Position numbers and translations under genes: made by a program. The notes beneath the pieces were generated by a model. The model was not told the DNA's origin. It did no database searches and saw nothing but the letters and a program-made list of their open reading frames with translations. From positions 6,603,501-6,667,500 of the forward strand of contig BSYQ01000005.1 of NCBI GenBank assembly GCA_030272585.1: a DNA stretch of 64,000 bases, written 5' to 3'. Positions 52,791-64,000 of the stretch are shown here, one piece after another; position 1 is the stretch's first letter; every line of letters starts with the position of its first letter. Source of the DNA: Bryopsis sp. KO-2023 (Eukaryota; Chlorophyta; Ulvophyceae; Bryopsidales; Bryopsidaceae).

Positions 52791-54157
52791 CTACACCAGC
52801 ACATTGGTGGCGCAGTCCATTGCATGTGCCAGTATTTGTGGAGGGCCATGGTTTGGATCACCACTTTTCAGTGTCAGGTCAATATCGTCGATGGTGTAGT
52901 CAGAATTATGGCATGTTCCCGAAATCCTCCACCCCTCCTGGTAAGACACAGAAGCGCACACTTCAACATGAGTTGGCTTTTCACTGAGGATGTGCTCCTT
53001 GTACTCATCAGCATCTTCAATATTGGCATAGTTTTCCCCAGGGATTGTTTCGCACCAGAAGAGCTCCCCATTCACACAGCAACCCTTGACCTGGGGGAAA
53101 AAACAAGAAAACACTAAACAGGCCACCAAACGCACATGCGCGGTTTGTTCAGAGCCCTTATTGTTTGGAGGTATCTACAAAAACTCAACTGTGTGCTTAC
53201 ACCACCAAAGGAGTTGCAAGTCTGGTTTTAGAGGAAGAAGATACCTCAAAGCAATCATCCTCATCTGTGGCCTTTCCTGTGATTTCTCCGTCCTGATGGA
53301 AGACTAAATCATACCTCACGTTATAATCCCCATATTTGTTGGTGTGCACTCCCTCATACCTGCACATGAACATAACACACAATCATCTTCAGAACTCTAA
53401 AGCTCACCCAACACTGATCAACAATTTTGCACATCTGGTGGATATGAATTTCCCCCATCCTAAGACAGACATGGAGTGTCATACCGGCCTGAGCTGGGCA
53501 GTATCTCTTGCAGGGTTAAATCTGATTGTCTGGACATTCGTTCGTACGCTCGATTTGCTACGTCCTGCAATCCTACTTCTTTGGGTGTAAGATACTTGAC
53601 TGATTTGGCTTCATCAACTGCTGCTTCGGATATAAGATGATCGCCCAAATTGGCATCACCTACTGCTCCGAATGTAGGACGATTGCCTGAATTGTTTCCA
53701 TCAACCATATTGTACCTGCCCGCAACATCATGCCATGATGGATCTGCCTCTCTTGGAAACCTCTTTCATATTCCCATTCATTCACCATGTTGAACCCTCC
53801 CACATTTCCAAATAATTTGATGTTTCAATCCTTCCTCTATTTTGATATCTTTCGGCAAACGTTCAACATGATTTTTTTTAATTCATCATTGGAATAGAAG
53901 ATAACCTCTTCCCCAATCTTTCCTCACCGGCGCATAAAGCAACACAGTATTACAGCATAGAATGCAAGCACCACTGCCACGTATACTTTCATGCCGAGGG
54001 AGCATTTTGATATATCTTGTACACAAGTCCAAGAGGTTTGCCCTTCACATGAACAAGCACGTTTCCGTTTCCATTTCCATGCACCCGCTTCTGGGAACAA
54101 TAGAATCAAGAGTACTGCACACAAAGCCCCACAGAGGAACCACCTGGAGGAGGCCAT
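52791..54157 (-). CDS. Predicted single-pass membrane protein with C-terminal beta-rich domain
   Basis: Unrecognised family. Exons: 53928-54157, 53485-53715, 53245-53359 and 52791-53090, all in phase, 291 aa (13 more if the ATG at 54196 is used). The N-terminus is a signal peptide (WFLCGALCAVLLILLFPEAGA), then a short Cys-rich lumenal part (CSCEGQTSWTC...SKC), then a transmembrane helix (VYVAVVLAFYAVILCCF) followed by Arg-Arg, so the rest faces the cytosol. After a polar linker comes a domain with alternating strands (YEGVHTNKYGDYNVRYDLVF, GEITGKATDEDDCFE, GELFWCETIPGE, THVEVCASVSY, WRISGTCHN), about 140 residues and six Cys. The pattern 'polar strand, DG-x-I-x-G, D-x-x-D-x-F' recalls small beta-barrel domains, but I cannot name one. 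Confidence 0.7.
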
Positions 54158-54975
54158 CCTTAACTGCCTACAGTCAAAGACAGTCTCTTTACGCAAAAAA
54201 AAAAACTCTTCAGAGTTTTTCAGACTCCAGAGGCAATGTCCATCATTGACATATCTTCCTCAGGAATTTATTTGCATGAGAAAAGAATCCACACAACTCC
54301 ACCAACAGGAAGATAATCCGAGCCGTTGAAAACGCAAAGAACGTTCATTGCTCATAGCCAATAGACAAACTGGAATATCGCTGCTTTTCAATGAGTGCCT
54401 TTCTTACCCGCACGTCAACACTTGCAGAACAACTTTCAAATCTGCATCTCCCTTGAGGCCGCTCGGGATCTGGACTGTTCATTAAATTCTGTGATTGGTA
54501 CGCCGTATGGAGGGGGGACTCTTTGCATTCGTAGGTTCCAAAGTTCCGAGATGCCTGGACCGAGTGCCCTGGTACAATGTCCAGGTCCCCCTCAAGAGAC
54601 GGATTGAACCGCGTCGTGGCGGCTGAGGAGGTTTATGCAGTTTTGGACATCCACATGTTCATTTTTTTTTACAATAGGTTTAAGAAGTATGTTTTGTGCG
54701 TTTACACAAAGCTGTCAAATAGAGGCCAAAAAGTACTGGAGACTTTTCGTCAGCGATACAGTTGCGTCCGTTCTCTATTTACAGAAAGAAGCAAGAATAC
54801 ACAGAAACACTTCCCATCCGCTCTCTTAAAAAATAGCTTCATTCATCCAAACCTTTTCCCAGGATCCAACCTCAAAAGCATCTAACCTATCTTGGATGGA
54901 GATGCAATATCAAGAGAATTCCCGAGATTTGAGAGAGGAGTTTAAGAAAACCTTCCAACAGAATCAAACACCCAA
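54158..54975. other. Intergenic, no gene seen
   Basis: Promoter side of the membrane protein gene and 3' side of the RRM-methyltransferase gene. Two plus-strand frames (54395-54607 and 54577-54885) are open but lack motif or composition support. Confidence 0.4.
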
Positions 54976-57900
54976 TTAGACAGCAGTTCTGAATATGGAG
55001 TCCCAGCTGCTCCAATCTGATCGCTCTGGAGGCACCCCCATCAGGAGATCCTTTTTCGCCATTTGGTCGCAGTGAATTGTTTTGATCAATTCGACCATGT
55101 ACCCAGCCTGAACTCAAAAAAAAAGGTCAAACTTGGAAAAAACTAAAAAAAAAAAAAATCTCGATAAGAAACAGCAGAAATTATCGATTAAAAATGATTT
55201 TTTTTTTTTAAATCCACCACCAGGGAAATTCTGACCCAACAAATCAACCAATCGGTTCTGTGAAGTTTAAGAGCTATTCCACATTTTCACTGTTTCATCT
55301 TGCTTTGCATTTTCCCACAAAGACGCCCCTCGACTATGATATTGCATGTTCAAATTTTCGTGGTGGTATGATTGAGAAGTTGGGGCATTTTGGTTTACCT
55401 CTTTAGCAGCTTGATTTCTATCGATTTCAATATGCAACTTGCACAGCGACGCTGCGTTCCATAGGTTTGATGCCTCGCCATGCTTTGAATCTTTGGAGTG
55501 GAAATAATCCCCCATCTGATCAGACAAAGCACCACCAAAAAACACCCCATTGAAAACAATACAGCAGCACCAGTGATCTTTCATAGATCCAGCCATCAGT
55601 AATGTCCAGAATTTACAAAAAAGGAACGTACAGCTCCAAAGAAGAGCCCCAGAAAATGTGTATGTGTGGAAAAGAAAGCATGCATAAAAATTTACATGTT
55701 AGGGTTGGTTCAAAAACACCAAAACTTCGAAGAGTATGTGCCCTCCTCACCTTTGCCATAGCTTGAAATTGCTGAACTGGTTCAGTCAACTGATCAGTCA
55801 TCCACGCTGATCGAGGATGCGTAACTACTTGAGGGTCGCTTTCCATGGAAATTTCCTTTATGGATTCAGACAAACTCTCCAAATTGATATAATCCGATTG
55901 ATGGGCTTGCTCTGTTGCTGAGTAGCGGCATTTCGACATGTGGAAGGAGGAGCCCCCCGTCAAAGAAAACTTCAACTTGCCTACACAAATGTCAGAAGCA
56001 TCAATATTATTTCAGCAAGCCAAGAAAGAGCACGAAATGCCAGAGTTTATTACCGCAAATATCAATTGGGATGGAAAGGTAAACAAAAAGTGAAAGTCGG
56101 ACGATATGTCAGACATTATTGGCGATACTGATCCTTAGAGACAAGTAAATAATGCACAGTTCGAGGAACATTAATGCAATGTACCTATGGAGTGAAAAGA
56201 CGCATTTGCCCCAAAACAAACCACACCACATGGCCAACCCACCGACGCAACATGGACTGACTAGATAGGCAGCCCTCATTTGCACTGCTTTCATCATTGC
56301 ATAATCTGTCGCATTTCCACAAGCATGGAGCGCCAAGCAAACGTCAAATCCATCTTGCATGTCTTCCACCATCCCCAACTTCAAAAACAGCACAAAGCCT
56401 TCCAAAATATGAAAAACAGGATTTGTGCCTCCATCATTCTGAATATAAGTTACAGCACAGCCCTTGAGAAATCCAAATGAAGCCTATGGATTGTGCACAG
56501 AATGCTTTGTATTTGGATGAATGGGTTTCACACACAATTGAAGGGGTGTACGGAAACTACCTTAGTTTTGATATTTGTGAGGCCTGCTTCATGGCTTCGG
56601 CGGTTGAGGATATTTAAGGCTTGTGGTTTCATGTCCAAGGCAGTGAATTCATGCAATGGAAATCGAACAGCCAGAGGCAAAGCGAGATTCCCTGTTCCAC
56701 ATCCAATGTCGACGATTCGAAATGACTTTTTGGATGAACCCAGCAATCGATCCAAGAGCAAAGCAAAACTTTCAACCTGAAGTTTCCAAATTTAGACGCA
56801 AAATACCACTCATAAGCATGGGGTAAGATACAAACAAGACAAAAACAAAGTTCACTCCTGAATACCTTTGCCGGCAGAATTATTTTCAAATTGTGCCCCA
56901 AACCAAATTTGAACAAAAATTTGTATCAAATGACTGCCCAGAACAAGCTCTGAATGTGTGTGAAAGCTGAAGCCAATTGCCAACAGAAAACAATACCATT
57001 GGAATTTTTCAGATGAATTTTTGAGCATGTAACTCACTTGCCATCGCTTTCTTTCCCCTCTTAGCGTCTTTTCTGTTATAGAAAGACAAATAACTCTACT
57101 TTAATTGGATCCTTTGCGTCAAGGACACACAGCAAACAAAATAAAAGCTTCGTTTGTCTTGCCATCATAGTCCAGAATTATCCAGAAAATACAAACAACA
57201 TTTTCTGTATCTGCCAGAACAGATATTTGATTCGTTTTATGAACCAAACAGGGATCCAAGGATTTGAACCTCACCTTGTGATCCAGATTGAAGAATATCG
57301 CAAGGGTCGCATGAAACTGGCATTTTCTCCCAATTGATGATGGGATTGACTTCCATTTGAGCCCACGCATCCAGGCTAATTGTGCGTTTTTCAGCAGAGC
57401 ACCCGCCAGGCTCTGGCAGTCGAGAAATTATTTCAATAATATCCTCAGCCTCTCTGAATAACCCAAAACGAAAGTTTTCATCGAAAGAATTGTAATTCAT
57501 AACAGGCATTATGTCAGAAAGTTCTCGTGGGCTTCTTTTACAAATGATCGAATGCGTGGTGAGTAGTGGGGAAAAAATGGATCGAACTATTCAATTTGAA
57601 TGCATGAACCCACCATCAACCCAGAGATTTTGGAATCTGAATTGAAGGGTGTCAAACCGCCCACTGCAGCATTTGCAAAACTTACCTCTCCATTCTTCTG
57701 TGTCTGTTTCGCTGTCTGGCCTCAGTTTTCAGCATCCGGTCTTTCGCAGGAATTTCTTTCTTAAGATTTTTTAATGGCTGAACTTTGGCATATCTAAACT
57801 GCACAAAACATGCCATCAGTGATTTATTTTCCCCTTCCTCAACAACAATTGAAAAGCAAGGTGGCATTGAATGCACAGCTCCTCAAATCTGGTAAAAGTG

Positions 57901-58635
57901 GGTTTCTTACTCGGATGATTCGCTCCTTCAAAATCATATTCTTGGAACTGGTCACAGCCTTTTCTGCAGCTTGCAAGGTTTCGAACACCACATGGGCTTG
58001 GCCCTCATGATTCTGCAGTCAAACAAAAATCACTTTCACTCCTACGAAGGGAAGATTCCAAGACGGACATAAATTCTGCTTCTGAAATTAGAAAAAGTAT
58101 CATAGGCAGACTTCAAGGCTTGGGGATACTTTTTGAACGAACCTGGCACTGGCTTCCTTCTGGACGATTTCTTTTTACCACCTGTTTTTCGAATCACACC
58201 AGAAATAGGTCAGAACAGCTGAGATTCGATTGCTTTTTCGTTTTCTTCAATTTTGAATCGTTGCGGTCCTGCACTGCTCAGTTGTGCAGTTAAAAATAAC
58301 ATCAAGGTTTTCAAAATACAATGGAAAAAGAAGAAGAAATGTTGCCATTGATAGATACACACCTTAATTTCCTTAATTTCACCACATTCAGAAAGGTTGG
58401 TCTGTAGCCATCTTTCCACCTCATCGACTGTGCACTCCCTCTGAATCCCAGAAGGGAAAAATAGATTTCAATCGATGCTGAAGAACAGAGTAGTGGACAG
58501 AGCATTTGTTCAAACTACAACATCTGCATCATGCTGCTTTAATGACCGACACGTTCACTTCGGAACAAGTATATTATCGGAAGTCACCGGTAAATTGCAA
58601 ACGTAAACCCGCTTTCCAGGGCCCACTTCTTCCAT
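54976..58635 (-). CDS. RRM domain plus class I methyltransferase protein
   Basis: Likely RNA methyltransferase. Firm exons: 58588-58635, 58363-58440, 58143-58181, 57911-58013, 57686-57798, 57275-57453, 57038-57072, 56561-56777, and blocks at about 56230-56370, 55740-55975, 55390-55560 and 54976-55110. N-terminal RRM: RNP2-like KRVYVCNLP, then DEVERWLQTNLSECG, then GQAHVVFETLQAAEKAV (RNP1 position). A basic linker follows (RMLKTEARQRNRHRRMER). Methyltransferase: ERKRWQVESFA, SAM motif IVDIGCGTGNLALPLA, DM acidic loop, and CLALHACGNATDYAM with VSPCCVG, the ALHACG / PCC signature shared with GSTCD- and TRMT13-related enzymes. The frame slips by one base at two A/T runs (57960-57964 and 56760-56763) while similarity continues. 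The C-terminus MAKKDLLMGVPPERS resembles the same group's end. Substrate unknown. Confidence 0.75.
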
Positions 58636-59091
58636 AGGTTCTTCTTCTGTGACTTTTACTAACGAAACACGGACCGTGCGTAATGTGTGCAACATCCCAT
58701 GATTGGGCGCAAAGGCGGCGATGAGTTTTGTGTTTCGTAATCGATAGATTGGTTAAATGGGGATTTTCCAGATTCGCTATATATTGGCTGTGGGCTGTGG
58801 GCTTCTGAGGACTACAGAACAACGGTTTCCATTGTGGTGCTGATAAGGTTTTGCCTTTGGTTCCACCCCCCATCAGTTGATAATGGTTCATCGCTACATT
58901 CAGACATCTGGGCTGTTGATATTTGAACATGAGTGAACAATTAAATCAATCAAACCACCCATCCCACGTAGAATGTGACAATCCCCCCCTGGATCCATCT
59001 GTTCCCAACTTCTTGCTTGACATTCTGCCTCACAACTACCAAGATAATCGCTTTCCTCAATACTACCCACGAAAAATACCCCACTCCACTT
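58636..59091. other. Spacer between two minus-strand genes
   Basis: Promoter of the RRM-methyltransferase gene and 3' untranslated sequence of VPS13. Nothing else recognised. Confidence 0.4.
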
Positions 59092-62000
59092 CTAAATGCG
59101 GTTGTCCACAAACAATCCCCAACCTACCCTCTTTATTCGCTTGGGTCCATGCCTGCAAGCGTATACTAACCTGCCTGCGAGTTCGCTTGCTAAACAACTG
59201 TCACCACAATCTATTTCTGACCAATCGAATGGGGACCGCCGCCTACCACCCAAACCCCTGTTGTTGTTTCGACCCCATGGCCTCAATATAGGCAAACCAA
59301 GCAATCCCACTTTCGTACCCATCAATTTCACGAGCTCTATTTCATCCAGATTCACCTGTTTGTTCAATTCGGGAAAGCTGTACAGAGAATTCGGCTCCAT
59401 CATTGTGACGATCAACAAATGCCTGTGCGTTACCACCGCAAAACACCCTCTCATTGACACCTCCAAGCAAGCCAGCAAAATGTCGCTTTTGAACATCCCA
59501 TTTGCAACTTCCCTGAGAATCAGTGCTCCTATCGCATCCAGTTTATCGTAAGGTTGCAACGGGGCGGCAGGGTCGACTGATCTTGGTACCCGCATTAATG
59601 GCAATGGGCCTTGATATCCAGAGACCAGCACTTGAATACTGTCAGCCACACGAGACGACATTTCCAGGGAACTCGCCAGTGGTCTAACCAACACACCAAC
59701 AAATCCTCGCACCATTCCCCTGAACAAACCTATCAGCCCAGCCTCGTCCACCCCTCGAACAGGCTCACTCAAGAGCCCACCCAATCCCCCAAGAATAGCC
59801 TCCACCAGCCCTGAATCCAAAGACTCTGTCAATGCCAATCTGGCGTTTCGTGTCATACCCCTTCTGGTCAAACGTAGCCTCCCCTCATCCTCCAGACCAA
59901 GCACAACCAGACCCTTCCGTGCCGTTAAGGACAGTTTCGCGGTAGCATTGCTGAAAGCAAAAATCGTGTTCGACATCAGGGAGCGGATTCCCACCATCAG
60001 TCCCCACAGTACCCTCTGAGGAATTTGCAATCGAGTTGATGTTTCTTCCAAGGCGGCTGCCGGATTGGAGAACAGAGACCAAACGCCCAACCCTAAATGG
60101 TGGACCAGTCTGGCAGGATCGCCTAACAAATCCGCAGAGCCAACGACCTTGTACACCTCCTGAACCAAGCCTCTCATGTAGTGCCGCTCGACCAGCGTCC
60201 CCAGAGCTCGCTGACTGAGAAGCGGATGTTTCAATGCCAACCCATTGATGTAGATCTGGGCCGCCTCAACGTCAGCCAATGCCAGAAATCGCTGAAGGAC
60301 AGAGGAGCCCATTGCCCCTCCTGGTGATGTCTTCTCTTGACTGGACAACCGCCAAGAAGCCGGGCAAAAACTGAAAGTGATGTCCATTTTAGAGATAATC
60401 AAACTCTCGATGTAGACTTTCGCTTGAGGGACGACCTTCGACCACGCCTTTCCATTTTCGAGCATTACCACATCCGGTTCATGTTTCTCTCGACTAGAAC
60501 CTGGTCGATCCATGATGGTTTTGATGTGACTGTCATAGAACTGGGAAATTTCCCCCATGTGCTCTTCCTCAATCTCCAATGCCAGGGGGGCTACATTCAA
60601 ATGCAATTGTTCCAGACAAACGACACCCCCTGGACGGCGCCTCCAGATTGACGCACGAAGCGTAATAGCCGGCAAACGGTTTCCTATTGTGGTAGTAGGT
60701 CCCCGGAACAACACTGGATAGACAGCATCTCGAGTACAGTTATCCAGCTGGAATCTAGCGACAGCACATTCCAACGTATATCGGACTTTTCCCATGGCAA
60801 ATCGTAACTGAGGTTCGCTTATCCATGCATACATCAATTCCTGAACGAGCCACAAAGCAACCAGTCAAGTACTGAAAAAAAGCCAAGTTGAGCAGCTTCA
60901 CTCTGCGTTAACTGGATGCTGGATAAATGCAACATGTATGACTGTCCTGTTGGTTCTGACCTTTTTCAAGCTAACGAACGACACTCCAACACCGCTCAAA
61001 TGCACGCCAACCTCAAGACCAACTCGCGATTCCAGACTGACTGTTTGCTTGCTGATTTGGCCCATATCAGGTGAACTCCAACTGTGCCACCCCAATCTTT
61101 CGTGAGAGGCTGATCGGCTGAAATTCCCAATGACTGAGCTGGGGTGCACAGCTTCATCCATAACCACCAGCACTCTTGTGGGTCCCTCAGCAGCCACCAC
61201 AATTCGTAGCTTGCGTTTCATGTTCGTGTATGGGCTGCTAGGGTCTGGCCTCAGTGTTACTTGCTTGGCTGTCCCAACTTCATCCAGTTTCATTGTTCCA
61301 ATGTGCCTGTGGCCAGCCAGCTCCAGAACAATTTTATGAGGGCCAGCGGGCTCATCCCAAGCATAAGGGATGGATGAATATGGTCGAAGAATGTCCTCCT
61401 GCTCTCGGCACCCTTCTTGTCTGACATGGAGCTTTTCGTTGGTGCAGTTGTCCAACCGGTATGGTGCGAAACCAGCGGCCTGGTGTGAAAGACTGGCCAT
61501 CAACACTCCGCTTCCAGTCATGCTTACATCCACCTACAAGAGAAGCCATCCAAAATCGGGCAAAAGAAAATGTTGGTACAGGAATGAAGTCGCTAGACGA
61601 AAGGAAGGCTTACACAAAGCAGATTCATACTGGCTTGCACAAAATTCATGCACACTCTCACAAAATACAATATACTATTTTTGCATTGATGGATTCCGAT
61701 TTCATTACTCACCTGGAACAGCATTGTTTCTTCCCGATGCCTGTGCCGAACTTTCACAAAAGTGTCCCCTGGTGATTCCAAAGATATTCCCCCAGACCAC
61801 AACCAACCCGCCTCCCGGATTCTAAGATTCAAACGCAAGGGCCATCTGGCATCGGGCCATTGTATACCTCTGCAAGCATCAACCGGCAAATCACGCTCCA
61901 CTGGGATTCCCTGCTGTCTGTATTGAATCGGTACAGAAGTGGTGTTTTTGAGGATGTATCTGGGCATCACATGTAATGCCCACGCCCCCCCTGCCCTGGG

Positions 62001-63863
62001 AATAGGGTGTGCTGTGACTGCAAAGAAATAAGCCGCCGTTGGGTACGATGGCCGAGATGCCGCCGTATGTATGGGGCAAGGAACCTAAACACAGCCAATG
62101 ATTTGCACTCACAATAATATTTCTCTTTTTCGGGTCGACAACATTTTGTTATTGTTTTTTTCCCTCGACAAAGTACCTTCCTCCCCTTTGTGAGGGATAA
62201 GCCTCTGTTTTTTTTCCAGTCAAGCACCTGAACGATGGCAGCACCACCCAAGCTATCCACCGAGAGCGGGGAAGACCAGTAGTCGCTTCCTTGTGGTGCT
62301 TGGGCCCTGCTTGCCCTGAGCTGCAGTCTTAATCTTCTTTGCCTAGGAGGCCCCCCCACTTCCATCCAAGGGAATTTCGTGCCCATCGGCTCTCGCATCT
62401 TCAACGCCCTCCTTTCCAAGGGGGAATGATGTGCACACCACCCTGTCCGAATTTTGAACTTGACGGGGTCCCCTGTCTGGAGCAAATCTTTGAGACCGCC
62501 GACTTCCCCAACTGCTCTGGAGTGGCGCATTGGGGAGGAGGACGCTGGCATGGAGAGGTTTGGATGGGACAGGGATCGAGCTTCTGGTGTTTTCGCTCGG
62601 GATGAGCTGGGAGTTTCCTCCAGTTTTGCGTCAATATAAGGAGGGACCCAGCGATTAGGCACTTGATCATCAGGGATTCGAACAGCCTACGCAAAAATGA
62701 AAAGTAAAACAAAATATACAGGCACTAGGCTCCAGACATGTACCTGTTTAATATTGAAATCACGTGCTACAGCAACATTTTTTTTTTTCAAAAGACACAT
62801 TTCGCAAGACATTATAAATCTCTGTTTTTCCATTGCTTTCCACCGGGTCAAAATATCCATTTGTGCAAATAACTTTCATTAGGAAATTGCTGCAGGTTCA
62901 AATAAAACGCACCTCTTCGTCCACGAAATGGTCATCCTCTTGATGCTCCCTGAGAGCCACAGAAATGCCCGTGCAATTGTACACCCACAGCGCACAGCAA
63001 ATCTCAAAAATGTGCCGGCCAGTGAATCCTTCCACAAAGTGCCTTATGCAAACAGGCACATGCCCAGCTGATTCGCGTTCAACTTTCACAATCACTTCGG
63101 CCACTTTGGAATCCTCCGTGGAGTCTGTCAATTCTCCCAGACGCACATCTTTGACCAAGCCCTCGACTTGTGGCAACGATTGGATTTGGGCTTCGTTGTA
63201 GCCCAGTGGGGACAGTGTGATGTGGTCTATGGAGGCTCCCTGCAGAGTGTGACCCTTGATACAACACCTGCAGGTTTCAAAATAAAAAAACTAGACATGA
63301 GTGGTGGCTGAGTCAAAATTCACAGAGGGGACTTGCAGTGTTAAAACATCATTCTGAGCGATCTGTGACAAGGCATCGGACATATAATATTAGTAAAATC
63401 AATAATTAATATTAACAATAATGTAATCTCTTGGCATATGGAATCGACAATCTATTCTTTCGGACAGGAAAATTACAGTCTCAGGAAAATGGGGGGGGGG
63501 AAGAAAACATTATTCATGGGCAAAATAAGGCTTACCTAGGTTCAATTTTCCCCTTCATTCCGGACAATACCCCGCCCAGGCATCTCAAGGTGACATTGGC
63601 TGTTAAGGGCAAAAAGTTATGAACCACCACGGGGGATTCCACGTAAATATCAGCAAACAAGCCCCCAGAATTCTTTTTGGCCCCAAGATTTAACCACATC
63701 GGCTTCAGTCCTCCCGATACGGGGTCACATCTTAAGTGGCTGAATATCTTGGGGGAAATCAGCAGTTTCTTAGTAACTTCTTGGGGTGTCCATGCCTGAC
63801 TCCACCCCCATCGCATAGCCCAAGGATCGTTGGATTCTGGATGTGGTCTCAAACATACCGTTC
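59092..63863 (-). CDS. VPS13: VPS13-family lipid transfer protein, C-terminal part (5' end off the right edge)
   Basis: VPS13 proteins are rod-like bridges that move lipids between membranes at contact sites. Exons in this window: 63536-63863, 62913-63267, 62113-62686, 61713-62017, 60961-61533 and 59092-60840, every junction in phase, about 1294 codons. The beta-rich VAB / SHR-binding region is seen in RYILKNTTSVPIQYRQQG, YRLDNCTNEKLHVRQEG with PYAWDEPAGPHKI, and VGVSFVSLKK|ELMYAWISEP. The last exon holds the VPS13 C-terminal alpha-helical (ATG2_C-like) region (YINGLALKHPLLSQRALGTL, ADLLGDPARLVHHLGLGVWS, ARKGLVVLG...) and a PH-like end (VVTHRHLLIVT...LVKLMGTKVG). The N-terminal chorein domain and lipid groove must lie beyond 64000. 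The first exon in view starts inside a codon, so it is certainly internal. The tail GLFVDNRI ends at 59092-59094. Confidence 0.93.
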
Positions 63864-64000
63864 CTGGAGAAACAAAAAAAACAAATGCATCAAAACGACC
63901 AGCAACGTTTTGAGAGAAAATACTGAAGAGCGTATCTTTCTAAGAAAAATTCGGAAGAAATTCTTTAGACGAAAACAGGGCAATGAGTGAACCTTTGGTT

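Noticed and set aside
54395-54885. Two plus-strand open frames in the gap before the RRM-methyltransferase
   Set aside because: Short, overlapping, in different frames, without motif or splice support.
57240-57275. Possible tRNA B-box GGTTCAAATCC on the minus strand
   Set aside because: No A-box or acceptor-stem pairing around it, and it directly follows the exon 57275-57453 at its splice donor.

Overview
The window is nuclear DNA of a photosynthetic eukaryote, probably a green-lineage (streptophyte or green) alga. The evidence is dense GT-AG introns (mostly 70-350 bp, one GC-AG), gene contents such as a eukaryotic-type cysteinyl-tRNA synthetase, TRAPPC3/BET3, VPS13, MCM10 and a dolichol-type cis-prenyltransferase, and plastid-related genes: an LHC-family one-helix protein, an organellar DEAD-box helicase, an organellar RecX and a putative plastid membrane protein. 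The XBAT35-like ankyrin-RING protein and the strictosidine-synthase-like protein also point to the plant lineage. No species can be named from this sequence. No rRNA, tRNA or CRISPR was found.

Layout. 1-2161 (-): biotin synthase (3' end outside the window), divergent from MCM10 (2458-5003, +). 5510-7792 (-): an unrecognised secreted protein with 46-residue repeats. 8774-10160 (+): a secreted cysteine-rich repeat protein. 11993-14728 (-): an organellar DEAD-box helicase. About 14950-16718 (+): RecX, convergent with a helical-repeat protein (16967-19405, -). 20179-20745 (-): a plastid-type membrane protein, divergent from TRAPPC3 (20939-22519, +). 23858-26378 (-): an ankyrin-RING E3 ligase. 28102-29310 (-): an intronless strictosidine-synthase-like protein. 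30594-32460 (-): a succinate/fumarate-type mitochondrial carrier. 33326-34575 (-): an LHC-like protein. 35628-36542 (-): a multi-pass membrane protein. 38018-40488 (-): cis-prenyltransferase, with a pogo-like MITE in one intron. 42517-47090 (-): cysteinyl-tRNA synthetase. 47910-51899 (+): a TKL-type protein kinase. 52791-54157 (-): an unrecognised membrane protein. 54976-58635 (-): an RRM-methyltransferase. 59092-63863 onward (-): the C-terminal half of VPS13, whose 5' part lies beyond the right edge.

The genes are unrelated housekeeping and organelle genes, with no operon-like logic and no obvious gene cluster. Most exon models were checked by reading-frame phase and agree from exon to exon. 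In several places conserved protein continues in the next frame exactly at a mononucleotide run: MCM10 at 3983-3988, and the RRM-methyltransferase at 57960-57964 and 56760-56763. This suggests homopolymer-length errors in the assembly, or real frameshifts. The least explained content is the two repeat-rich secreted proteins, the two orphan membrane proteins and the RRM-methyltransferase fusion. I saw no convincing entirely new system.
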